From NCBI GenBank assembly GCA_964019165.1, contig OZ025267.1, positions 19,185,185 through 19,249,184 on the forward strand: DNA of 64,000 bases. The letters run 5' to 3'. Shown here piece by piece: positions 50,869 through 60,941 of the stretch. Below the pieces are notes generated by a model, which saw only the letters and a list, made by a program, of their open reading frames with translations, did not search any database and had not been told where the DNA came from. A program made the translations under genes and the position numbers. How positions within the stretch are numbered: the stretch's first letter is position 1; the number at the start of each line of letters is the position of its first letter. This DNA comes from Mastigias papua. Lineage: Eukaryota; Cnidaria; Scyphozoa; Rhizostomeae; Mastigiidae.

Positions 50869-53099
50869 AGCATAGCCGCCAAATGTTTGATTGGTTGAGG
50901 GCTCTGGCAAATTCTATTTTCTCCCAACCCATTTGACCAATCAGTGAGCAGGATTGTGACTACATGTGAGCTCCACAGCTAAGTTTAGGCCTGTTTTCGG
51001 CGTTTTTGCATGTTTTTACCACCCTTCCTACAAAAAACATTGCACGCCCGAGGAGTGCGATTTTATCGCTGATTTTTTGTCCAACTGGTCTTCATACATT
51101 GTCATTTAACCTATATTGGCACCGCCGTGCGATCTCAAAGGGTATCGTTTGAAAAGACATTTCAATAAACAGTCAGTGCAGACTAGGCCATGCTTGGCTT
51201 TATTGTATATGAATGCTTTGGAGAAAACATTTGCAGGTCCAAGTTTATCTTTCAAATTGAGTAAATCTGGAGAAGAACAATTCCATTTGTAATGAAGAAT
51301 GTTGGAGCATAATTTCTTTTTTCCTCTAGGCATTCCGAATTTGTTTTGAAAAACGTGAACTATTACCTAAATGTTACGAAAACGCCCACTCTTAAAATTT
51401 TCCCGCCGTTTTTGAGTGAGTTTTAGTCTCCAGTCCTAGACTGCGTAAGTGTAGTCGTCAGTTTCGTCTTGCCATAAGTTTAAAAGGTGTTGATCGCATC
51501 GCAGAATGAAAGTAGGTCTTTGGCAATGACTGCTTAAAAGGATTGAGCGATTCATTTTGATACTCTTGAGATAAAGAAGTTGGTATTGAGAACAGCAAAG
51601 AACATTGCACATAGAGGAGTAAGAAGTGGCTTTGCCCAAAGAAAGATTGTGACTTGATTTATGAATGAAACTTGTCGTTATCTACATGCACTGCATATCC
51701 CAATCCCAGTACAGAATTTGTTTTTGTGACAGTGAATATAGGTAAGTGAACTAAGTTAAATGAAATAACAAGCTTTTCGGTAATGCTTTCAATAATTTAC
51801 TCATAAATAACACTGCTTTAGAGACATTTAGGTATGTCCATTTTCTCAGGAATTAGCCAATACCTCAGAGTGGATGTGAAGCAATAAACTTAGTCTTGAC
51901 GCTAGCAAATCCGAATTTCTGATCGTGGGTCATAAATGGCAACTCAATAGTATCCAGCAACCGGTGCAATTAAAGATAGGCGATGATTCGATAAGGATTC
52001 AGAAAGTAGAATATCTTGGGCTAGCGGTTGATGAAAATTTAACTTGCACTGAACAATACAAAGTCTCAAGGACAAAATTAAATGTAGGCTAAACTCAATT
52101 CGCAAGCTAGCAGATATTTTACCTCAAACCAAGCTAGGGCAGATCTACAGATCCCTCGTTGAATCTAATCTAAGATATGGAAACGAACTATGAGGTAGCC
52201 TATTAGGTACAAAACTAGATCAAGATAGAGCTCGTACGCTTATTGACAATGCATATTCAAAGGACGAGAGGGTGTGCAATTGGATATCAGACCTTAACCT
52301 TGCTAAATACAATAAGGCCGTAATTACATATAAGATATTGAATAACTTATGTCCTAGCAGTCTTTATGGAAAACTCACCATGAGATCTCAGATATCTGCA
52401 TATGAGACAAGAAACTGTCATGATATCAACATCCCAAAGCAAAACCTAGAATTTTCCAAAAGAAGTTTTCACTATTCTGTCGCTTAATTTTGGGATGAGA
52501 TCGTCACACAATTTCCGCGTTCAAGCGAAAACTAAAAGCGTACTTGCTACACTAGCAACTAGCAGCTTCCCAAAAGCACGGTCTCTAGGAAGAGCAGCAG
52601 TTTTTTACTTTTAAGTCGTATATAGTAGTCTTCATTGTTTAAGTTTTATTTTAATATGCTTATGTATTTTAATTTTATATCACTATGTATTATCGCTGAT
52701 TTATTGTAGCATGCTTATGTATTATCTACATCAAAATATATTATCGCTGAAAGAGAGCCATGGATAAATATTGAAAAAATGAAATGCAAACAATTCTCAA
52801 TATTTGGATGGGTCCTGTTCCCCTCCCCTTTGAGATCGCACGGCGGTGCCAATATAGGTTAAATGACAATGTATGAAGACCAGTTGGACAAAAAATCAGC
52901 GATAAAATCGCACTCCTCGGGCGTGCAATGTTTTTTGTAGGAAGGGTGGTAAAAACATGCAAAAACGCCGAAAACAGGCCTAAACTTAGCTGTGGAGCTC
53001 ACATGTAGTCACAATCCTGCTCACTGATTGGTCAAATGGGTTGGGAGAAAATAGAATTTGCCAGAGCCCTCAACCAATCAAACATTTGGCGGCTATGCT
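50869..53099. mobile_element. Non-autonomous Mutator-type foldback element
   Basis: 274-bp inverted repeats (50869-51142 and 52826-53099) appear identical by eye and start AGCATAGCCGCCAAATG. The element is flanked by the 9-bp direct repeat TGTGCTTGC at 50860-50868 and 53100-53108. A 9-bp duplication with long inverted repeats is the MULE signature. The interior has no transposase. It contains a decayed non-LTR reverse transcriptase fragment (51849-52560) and unassigned minus-strand frames (51106-51333 starting MPRGKKKLCSNILHYKWN; 51436-51639). Its terminal sequence differs from that of the autonomous MULE 1.9 kb to the right, so it belongs to another family. Confidence 0.85.
51849..52560 (+). 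pseudogene. Decayed non-LTR retrotransposon RT C-terminus
   Basis: Reads LSLDASKSEFLIVGHKWQLN, then KVEYLGLAVDENLT, then after frameshifts and stops YRSLVESNLRYGNELWGSLL-like sequence (with the W codon now a stop), ISDLNLAKYNKAVITYKILN and ETRNCHDINIPKQ. This order is the typical end of the reverse-transcriptase ORF in CR1/RTE/Jockey-like elements. Several stops and frame changes make it dead. It sits entirely inside the foldback element, either captured or inserted there. Confidence 0.75.
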
Positions 53100-53108
53100 T
53101 GTGCTTGC

Positions 53109-54959
53109 AAGCTTTCTACCCTGTCCTTTTGGATTAAGGGTAAAGGTTTGTTTATTTTATGATTACATACGTTGACAGGCATGCAACTAGGAATTTTTTT
53201 AGGGTAGGGGTGTAAACAGGCAAAAAGGGCACACTAAACACTGTCTGAAGAGAAGTTATCTTGAAATAGTAATTTCCTGATTTGGCAACAAAAGAAATCG
53301 TACTGACAGTTTCAGAATTTAATTACTTTCATGTGTAACAAAGATTATAAGCAGGTCTACCTAATACAAATACACTTTACGGGGTCAAACTTCTCCAAGA
53401 AAAATGGCAAGAAAGGGGGCAGGAGTTTAGACCCCTAGGACACATCCCGTAGTTGCGTACCTGGTTGGGAAGTGTCTGTTAGAAAGGACACTCCTCCTGA
53501 GCAGTCGACATAGTGAAATAGGATGGTCAGTACCTTTCTTTGCCGCCTTTAACTCCTTAGTGTTGTCACCAGGTACCCATTTGCTACTGGGTGAGTAAGC
53601 GAGCATCTGAACATGATCGAAGGGTTCAACTTACACTATCGATGTTTTGCTCAGCAGTCAAATGCTCTAACTACTCGTCCATTTGCCCATCCTTCTGACT
53701 TACTTGGTATTGTTGAAAGATATTGCAACAGGAAAACAATGATGCCTCTAACTTTATGATAGGGAATTTCACGTGGCTCTCATGCTCATAATGAGGTATA
53801 TGGCTATAGCTGAGGACCTAACATAAGACAAATTTACAATACAAATATCAAGTAGAAGGCATTTACGGATGGGACCCCAAAGAAACTCTACGGGGATCAT
53901 AATTGCCTACAGGAAATGTTATTTTAGTGTAAAGCAATTTCATGGAATTCCGTCTTCAAGAACCTTTCGCGGCTGTGCAATACCCGCCTACATGCTTTTT
54001 ATAAGGAACAACTCTATATGAACCTAGATGTAGAATGCCGAAATATTTAAAGAACTTAAACTACTAAAGTAAAATTTCATAAGGAACTTTTCAATTTGAA
54101 AAAGTTTTATAACACCAAACAATCAAGAATTAAGAAGCTGGCTCCATTCATTTGCAGCCAAAACCCATATAGATTGTGATTGTTTGCTATGCTTGTGATA
54201 AGTCCTTCATTTTTCATTGATCTTACGTTACAGGCAAAATTAAAGGCAACATTCAAGACTTTATTGCTTTACATTTATCTGTACCATTTTATGGCACTAA
54301 TTGTGCAGTGAAAATTAAGGAACTGTTAAGGAACTTTTAGTACTACAATTTGATCATTGGAGGTCTAAAAATGAGGAACTTTTGGAACTAGGCCTTGAGC
54401 TATGTTCCGTATAAAAAAGTGTGCATTATTACACCGCTAGTTCCATTTGAAGAACACAAGTTGAATTTTCAAGATCACTTGTAGTGGTAATAACCACTGT
54501 TTTAAAGTCTTGAGTAGCTGGATTTTGGCAACAATGCTAACGGCACTAGAAATTTACAAAGTCTTTTGCTTACCACAGCAAATTGACAAAACTAGACCCA
54601 TCTTGCATTCTACATTATGTCACCTATTAGGGCCGCTCCTAGAAACTTTTGTTGGGATTTTAGGGTCTATAAATAGGTGAAACATTGGTATGATACTCAT
54701 GATTAGGAGAAATGTCTTAAAATTGCTAGTTGTTATGTGTTCAGTTTGCTAATTGTGTCAATTTATAAATGTGAAAAATTCATGAACTGTCTGCTACTCT
54801 TCAGCACTTAGTTCTTCTTCTAAGGCTCCTAGCATGCAAAAAAACAAAGCAAGTTGCCGATAGAAATGGTAACTTTTGGTTATTTGCCGACAGGACATTA
54901 CCTGGATGGGTATGATACCCCACACCACACAGTAGGGACCGGCCTTTCACCAATCAACG
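53109..54959. other. Spacer between the two Mutator-type elements
   Basis: About 1.85 kb of AT-rich sequence. It includes AGGAACTTTT-type motifs repeated around 54060-54390 and the motif AAGTGTCTGTTAG near 53468. No gene or clear element was recognised. Confidence 0.4.
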
Positions 54960-54968
54960 GAAAAGGTG

Positions 54969-55557
54969 GGCAAGGTCTATTGGCCCAACTTTGAGGCCCA
55001 ACCGAGGCCCAACCGAGGCCCAACCGAGGCCCAACTGAGGTCGCGAAAGGTCCAAAGTGCAAAGTGAGGCCCAACCACTGAACTGGATCAGGAACATTGG
55101 AGACTTACTATATTGTTGTTTCGTAGGATGGAATTCGATGTTCAACTATTGTGTCATTTTTGCAACGCGCTCATCGACCAGGGTCATTTAGGCCATCATG
55201 CCAAGGTAGAACAAGCAAACAAACAATTCCTTTGGGAAACTTGTCATTCTTACATGGTTGGGCCGCCCAACTTTCAAGGCCCAACTGAGGACGAAAGGTC
55301 TGAAGTTAGGCCCAACCATGAAATAATGATGACTTTTTGTAGTGTTTTTCGTTGTTTGCAATTTTCGCATCATGATAAAATTCGATATTCAACTGCTGTG
55401 TCATTTCTGCTCATGGACCAGTCAATCATACCAAGACAGTGCAGGCAAACAATTCATTTAGGACATTTCCCAAATTCTTGTATGGTTAAGCCTCACCTTT
55501 CACCTTAAATTGGTACCCTAAGCTAAAAGTCACCATTATTTCAGGGTTAGGGTCTCA
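54969..55557 (+). repeat. Left terminal inverted repeat of the MULE
   Basis: Matches the reverse complement of 60341-60932. The outer part has four GAGGCCCAACC units at an exact 11-bp period (54993, 55004, 55015, 55026) and further single GGCCCAAC motifs near 54982, 55067, 55278 and 55311. These are candidate transposase-binding sites. A 131-codon frame here is mirrored in the right repeat and is a shadow, not a gene. Confidence 0.93.
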
Positions 55558-56022
55558 TTTTGGACCTTAAATTGATCCCCAACGGATAGAATATTGGACC
55601 AAAGTGAGGCCCAACCACAAAATATTGATCACCTTTTAAAAGCAAAACACCTTTAACTGTTGATATAAGACATAACCAAAGTGATCAGGTGTGATCTTAT
55701 CATAGTTTGATTCCTTATGTGACCAGGTGTGACTAGATAAAACCTGTTGTGGGGACAGTACCCTGATTCAACAGTGTGACCATATGTGACCAGATACTAT
55801 CCAGTTGCCCTGGTGAACAGGTGTGATCCATTCAGGAAATAGTATCCAAATGCCTTGTTGGACCAGGTGTGGCCAATAGAAAGGAAAAATTGTTGTACCA
55901 AGAACACTATTAGTTTCCTATCACAGCACAACATTCCACTATCATTTCCTATCACCTCCAAGGGTCAGCAATACTGTGTGTGCGGTATAATTTTCTTCAA
56001 TTTCCATATTTTCTTTGTTTAG
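55558..56022 (+). promoter_or_regulatory. MULE 5' leader with CAGGTGTGA-type repeats
   Basis: Between the left inverted repeat and the ORF, CAGGTGTG occurs four times (55686, 55724, 55818, 55864), usually as GACCAGGTGTGA. A diverged GTGACCATATGTGACCAG lies between. This cluster is likely a promoter or binding array for the element. TTTTCTTTGTTTAG at 56009-56022 is a good splice acceptor. Confidence 0.5.
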
Positions 56023-56271
56023 CATGCCCACCTCATCACCACCAGACGGGGCCTAAATACACTTCTCCAGGGAAGCAAAAAAGATACTGAAATTTACCAC
56101 CAATCAAAAATATCAAACTCCAACAATTCCATATGTAAGTCCCAGCAAATTGAAATAGATGAAGCAGAGGCCTCACATCTACTTGGCACTCTTTCAGCAT
56201 CAGCAATAGCTAAACTAGACCTTTGTACTCAACATCATGAAAATGATGGTCAACAGCAAACTCTACCTGAG

Positions 56272-59200
56272 ATGCTGTATGATGAAGACATATCTGAAAT
56301 GTCAATGATAGGCCTTCAAAACAACGGCAGAGGAAAAGCAGGTGTAAACCGAACAGAGACAGAAAGTGTAGCAAGAGAGACTGAGAATGATGTACAATTG
56401 ACAGATACAGAGAATGATGAGCAAGCTGCAGATATTGAAGGTGGCTCTGCCAGACATGGCATTCCCAATCTTATAGCAGAAAGAGAAAAGGCAGGCTTGT
56501 ATACAGGACAGACTTTCAAAGATTACAAGGAATTTACTGAAGCTGTTGAAGACTATGAGCAGAAGAACTTTTTTTACTTCACAAATAGGACATCCAAACC
56601 ATACACAGGTACTTCTTTAGACAAGACAAGGTACCCCAAGAAATATGAAGTGAAGATTTGCCAACATGGATATAACAGAAAAAGCAGAGCCAAAAGTGAT
56701 AGACCAAACCAGTCCTACCTCTACAAACAATGCCAAGTTCAGCTTACTGTATCACTGCTTCAATCCAGTGAGGATGAAACCCATGCTCAATACCAAATTA
56801 CCAAATTCATGGATGTTCACACCAATCATACGTTAAACCCACAGGACTTTAAACTGCTTTCCAGATCCAAAAGATTGACAAAACAAGAACAAGAAAAATA
56901 TGTAAGAGATTATTACCAGAATATGGAGGTACCTAGCAGAAAAGTCAGGGAAGTCATTGAAAAAGAAACTGGGAAGTGTCTCTCTTCCAAAGACCTGATC
57001 AATAGAAAAGCAGAAATGGATGAAAAGCAAACTGACATTGAACAGCTGCTTAGTAGTGTGAAAGTATTAGAAAAGAATGACCCACATGCATTTGCTAGGA
57101 TATGCTACAGTGAAAATCAAACTGTCCAAGTCATTTTTTTTCAGCCCAGCTCATGCACAAAACTCTTTGAAAAATATGGTAGTGTCCTGATGATTGATGG
57201 TACCTACAACTTGACAAATAGAGGGTTCATAGTGCTTACATTTGCAGTGATTGACAATTATTCCTGTACAAAACTAATAGCATGGGCAATGCTGGCAAAT
57301 GAAAAAGCAGAAACTCTAGTTGCTGCAATGAATTTATTTAAGGAAGCCAATACTGAGGCAATAGGCAAGACTGATTATATTGTAATTGATAAAGACTACA
57401 CTGAAATTCAAGCACTATTTGAAGTCTTTCCCCTTATCCACTGGATCATCTGCAGGTGGCACTGTGAACGTGCTGTTGTCAAACACATTCGTGAATTACA
57501 CTTGGGGAAAAATGCACAATACCTCAAAGATAAGTTCAAGAAATTATTCACTAAAATGATTTATGAGCCAACAGAAACTGAATACTTCCGGCTTTGGGAT
57601 GAATTGTGTGGAATGTCAGATGAAAAGCTGGATAAAGCTGATTCCTTAACAGTAGACAATTTCAAGCGATACATGGAAGAAAATTGGCATAATCACCGAG
57701 AGAGGTGGGCCTTTCATATTTTGAAGCACTTTTCCCTAAAAGGAACATTCACAAATAACCGCAGTGAAAATATAAATAAAATATTTAAAGATTTTGTTAA
57801 GAAGCAAAGCAGCATTTCCAAGGTTGTAACAAAGTTAGCTGAATTTCAAGTCCATCAGTCCAAAAAGAGACAGGAAAGAGTTTGGGATACAAAAAACAAG
57901 ACATTCCTACCAACAAATATAACTGACATGTATGAGCAAGAAATCCTAATACAAGGTCAAAAAATGGTTACAAAAGAAGCAATCAAAGAGGTGTTATCTC
58001 AATACCAGTTGTCCAAACGAGTAAAAAAAGAATCTGTCAGATTGGATTCCCAACAGATAGAATGTACTCGAATCTCAGGAGAATGTTTCTGTTTTGATAA
58101 CTTGGGAGTTCCTTGTGCCCATCTTCTGTTTACAAGGAAGCATAACAAAGAAGATCTTTTAGATTCAGCAATGTTTAAACAGGATTGGCTAATTTCACTT
58201 GATCAAACACCAACAAGCACTCCAACCAAAAAGGGTCAACTGGTTCAGCCCATGACAGGAAAGCAATCCAGGTTGAAAAAGAGGTATATGGACAGTTCTG
58301 AGACAATAAAAAATGTCACCCGTGTGCTAACTAGCCTACCTAGCAATGAAAGAAAGACTGTCAAAAGGAAAATTGATTGCTTAACAAAATCTGTTGATGC
58401 AGGTGCTACCCCTGTGATTGATGACATTGGGGAAGAAACTGTAAAGGCAGACACAAATGAAACAGGAAATGAAATAGAAATAGGGCTGTCACCTAGAAGA
58501 AAGGTTCATTTGAAAACTGGAGGCTACAATACTGGAAGCAAGAAAAGTAGGGTTCCTATTCATACACACACAGACAAAGAACCACTGGAAGACTATCAGG
58601 TAGAGGTTAACAAAACCATGAAACTGTTTGGGGGCCATGAATGGGATAGAACGGACTTTGCCATACTTGAATGTTCCACAGGTTTCTTAACGGATAACCA
58701 CTTTGCATGGTATGTTAAGTTGATGAAAAAGCAATTTCCTGAAATAGAAGGGTTCAATGATACTGTTCTCTACACTTCAAGAGGATATGATAGTGTCTCA
58801 AGTGATAAGGTGTTCATCCAACCATGCCACAGTGGCTCAATTCACTGGACCTTGCTGACCAATATAAATGTACAACAAGAGGAAAGGGGCAGAAAGGTAT
58901 GCTTATATGACAGTTTGGTAAACTTCAAGTACCAGTCAAAGGTTGACTGTGATGTTCCTCCTGCCATTGAATGGCAAGCAGCTCAGTTAATTCCAAAGGA
59001 AAACTGCAGAAATGGTAAAGTAATTGAAATTCTAGTGACCCCATGTGAGCAGCAACAAAATGGTTCAGATTGTGGTGTGTTCACAATGTTCAATGGAATT
59101 GCTCTTGCTAATGGATATTTACCAGAGGAGCTAATTTATACAAGTCAAAACAAACGACAAGAACTCCTGAGCATGTTTAGACAGGGACACTTATCCATGC

Positions 59201-60270
59201 CAGAATTCGCACTACGGAATAGCAATAGGAATTTTGAATATAGATTTATGAGACCCGTACTTGCAAGAATTCAGGAAATGGTTCTGCTACCAAAAATAAT
59301 CCATCAGGTTCTTCTTGTGTGTGATTGCCGTATGCCAGAAAATTATGACAATGTTGTTTGCTGTGACAAATGTGAAAATATATTCCATCAAAGTTGCTAC
59401 ATGATGGGTGCAAGTTTACGGGGAAATACTATTGCTGCACAATTACAGTGTTTTCTTTGCTACCAGTGTAGGAAATCTGGAGAATATAATTTTCTTGAAC
59501 AAAGTCACCTGAAACCTAATGTGCAAGCTATTAAGAGTGTGGCTGCAAAAATTATGAAACTACCTGCATTCAAAATTGGAAAATTTGTTCCCAGAGTGAA
59601 ACATCTTACACAATCCAAGTACTTCCCTTCTACCCTGGAGCAATATTATAAAGTTGAGCAAATAATTGCGAAATATGATTTTAATTCAGTAGCACATCAA
59701 CAAGGTGAACTGTATGCTGCAATATCTCAGTTTTACCAAAATAATGTTAAGAACACAATAATTAAGACTAGTTTTCATGACTTTAACAGAACACAACTTG
59801 TACATTTGGCTCTTCTACTTGTGTGTGAATGTGATCAGATCACATGTCATCCAATCTATCCGTTTTATATGACCCCAGACGACAGAAGATACAGAAACTC
59901 AGATCAAACAGAAGAAGACTTAGAACTCTCACTTTCATATGTCATTCAGGCAAACTCAAAATGGGTTGAAAAACTAGCAAAGCATGAGAAACAAATCAGC
60001 AAAAGAGTAAAGGAGCTTTGTGAAAGTGGACAGAATTTCCAAGAGAGTCGTGATGAAAGAAGTGAGTTAGACAATGAAATGAAGAAACTTCAGTCCTTTT
60101 CGCAGGTATTGATAGACAACTTAGATAAAGGAGTAGTTGATACTAACAAAGTGAAGCTGAAAGAAGTAAAGAGGAAGATGCTAGTCACAGCAATTGAAGT
60201 TGAAGAAAATGTAGAGAAAAGCAAGCAATTGCTGAGAGCTCATGAGAAGAAAATTGCACACACCTGCTAG
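56272..60270 (+). CDS. MULE transposase fused to Ulp1/C48 protease and PHD finger
   Basis: A 1332-residue intronless ORF, domains in order. Residues about 100-190 are a FAR1/WRKY-GCM1-like zinc finger (C130, C154, H183, H186). Residues about 290-520 are a MULE DDE transposase (D309 in VLMIDGTYN, D373 in IVIDKDYTE, CRWH at 394-397, E499 in NNRSENINK). Residues 595-625 are a SWIM finger (C605, C607, C615, H617). Residues about 780-985 are a Ulp1/SENP-type cysteine protease with a complete catalytic set (H858 in SIHWTLL, D880 in YDSL, Q928 and C934 in QQQNGSDCGVF). Residues 1015-1066 are a C4HC3 PHD finger (C1017, C1019, C1031, C1034, H1039, C1042, C1060, C1063). Residues about 1215-1330 are a charged coiled coil. 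It should cut and rejoin the element's own ends. The frame stays open without ATG for 83 more codons back to the acceptor at 56022, so the real protein may start in an upstream exon. Confidence 0.95.
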   Translation: MLYDEDISEMSMIGLQNNGRGKAGVNRTETESVARETENDVQLTDTENDEQAADIEGGSARHGIPNLIAEREKAGLYTGQTFKDYKEFTEAVEDYEQKNFFYFTNRTSKPYTGTSLDKTRYPKKYEVKICQHGYNRKSRAKSDRPNQSYLYKQCQVQLTVSLLQSSEDETHAQYQITKFMDVHTNHTLNPQDFKLLSRSKRLTKQEQEKYVRDYYQNMEVPSRKVREVIEKETGKCLSSKDLINRKAEMDEKQTDIEQLLSSVKVLEKNDPHAFARICYSENQTVQVIFFQPSSCTKLFEKYGSVLMIDGTYNLTNRGFIVLTFAVIDNYSCTKLIAWAMLANEKAETLVAAMNLFKEANTEAIGKTDYIVIDKDYTEIQALFEVFPLIHWIICRWHCERAVVKHIRELHLGKNAQYLKDKFKKLFTKMIYEPTETEYFRLWDELCGMSDEKLDKADSLTVDNFKRYMEENWHNHRERWAFHILKHFSLKGTFTNNRSENINKIFKDFVKKQSSISKVVTKLAEFQVHQSKKRQERVWDTKNKTFLPTNITDMYEQEILIQGQKMVTKEAIKEVLSQYQLSKRVKKESVRLDSQQIECTRISGECFCFDNLGVPCAHLLFTRKHNKEDLLDSAMFKQDWLISLDQTPTSTPTKKGQLVQPMTGKQSRLKKRYMDSSETIKNVTRVLTSLPSNERKTVKRKIDCLTKSVDAGATPVIDDIGEETVKADTNETGNEIEIGLSPRRKVHLKTGGYNTGSKKSRVPIHTHTDKEPLEDYQVEVNKTMKLFGGHEWDRTDFAILECSTGFLTDNHFAWYVKLMKKQFPEIEGFNDTVLYTSRGYDSVSSDKVFIQPCHSGSIHWTLLTNINVQQEERGRKVCLYDSLVNFKYQSKVDCDVPPAIEWQAAQLIPKENCRNGKVIEILVTPCEQQQNGSDCGVFTMFNGIALANGYLPEELIYTSQNKRQELLSMFRQGHLSMPEFALRNSNRNFEYRFMRPVLARIQEMVLLPKIIHQVLLVCDCRMPENYDNVVCCDKCENIFHQSCYMMGASLRGNTIAAQLQCFLCYQCRKSGEYNFLEQSHLKPNVQAIKSVAAKIMKLPAFKIGKFVPRVKHLTQSKYFPSTLEQYYKVEQIIAKYDFNSVAHQQGELYAAISQFYQNNVKNTIIKTSFHDFNRTQLVHLALLLVCECDQITCHPIYPFYMTPDDRRYRNSDQTEEDLELSLSYVIQANSKWVEKLAKHEKQISKRVKELCESGQNFQESRDERSELDNEMKKLQSFSQVLIDNLDKGVVDTNKVKLKEVKRKMLVTAIEVEENVEKSKQLLRAHEKKIAHTC

Positions 60271-60308
60271 ACAGTTGCATACTTAAACTACATTCTTTAT
60301 ACTTTCTA

Positions 60309-60314
60309 AATAAA
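60309..60314 (+). terminator. Polyadenylation signal of the MULE transcript
   Basis: AATAAA located 39 bp after the TAG stop and just before the right inverted repeat, where a poly(A) signal for the transposase mRNA is expected. Confidence 0.65.
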
Positions 60315-60340
60315 CACCAAATGAGGTAAACAGTTAAAAT

Positions 60341-60932
60341 TGAGACCCTAACCCTGAAATAATGGTGACTTTTTATCCCTTAGGGGACCAATTTATGGTG
60401 AAAGGTGAGGCTTAACCATACAAGAATTTGGGAAGTATCCTAAAAGAATTGTTTGCCTGCACTGTCTTGGTATGATTGACTGGTCCATGAGCAGAAATGA
60501 CACAGCAGTTGAATATCGAATTTTATCATGATGCGAAAATTGCAAACAACGAAAAACACTACAAAAAGTCATCATTATTTCATGGTTGGGCCTAACTTCA
60601 GACCTTTCGTCCTCAGTTGGGCCTTGAAAGTTGGGCGGCCCAACCATGTAAGAATGACAAGTTTCCCAAAGGAATTGTTTGTTTGCTTGTTCTACCTTGG
60701 CATGATGGCCTAAATGACCCTGGTCGATAAGCGCGTTGCAAAAATGACACAATAGTTGAACATCGAATTCCATCCTACGAAACAACAATATAGTAAGTCT
60801 CCAATGTTCCTGATCCAGTTCAGTGGTTGGGCCTCACTTTGCACTTTGGACCTTTCGCGACCTCAGTTGGGCCTCGGTTGGGCCTCGGTTGGGCCTCGGT
60901 TGGGCCTCAAAGTTGGGCCAATAGACCTTGCC
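60341..60932 (-). repeat. Right terminal inverted repeat of the MULE
   Basis: Reverse complement of 54969-55557, including the array of 11-bp GGTTGGGCCTC units near 60870-60908. Small substitutions and a few-base length difference lie mostly toward the inner end. Confidence 0.93.
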
Positions 60933-60941
60933 GAAAAGGTG

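Larger units (their letters stand above)
54969..60932 (+). mobile_element. Autonomous Mutator-like element (MULE) with intact transposase-protease ORF
   Basis: A 5964-bp element bounded by inverted repeats of about 590 bp (54969-55557 and 60341-60932), starting GGCAAGGTCTATTGGCCCAA. It is flanked by the exact 9-bp duplication GAAAAGGTG at 54960-54968 and 60933-60941. The repeats are nearly identical over the outer 450 bp and pick up small differences toward the inside, so the insertion looks recent. A single uninterrupted ORF occupies 56272-60270 and is followed by AATAAA at 60309. The duplication length, long inverted repeats and transposase type all agree on MULE. With an intact ORF and intact ends the copy could still be active. 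Confidence 0.95.

Noticed and set aside
52741..52962. 73-codon minus-strand frame at the right arm of the foldback element
   Set aside because: Lies mostly in the inverted repeat with no domain; its left-arm counterpart reads differently.
55113..55508. 131-codon frame present in both MULE terminal repeats
   Set aside because: It lies wholly within the inverted repeats, is mirrored in the right copy and has no domain. It is more likely chance openness of the repeat.
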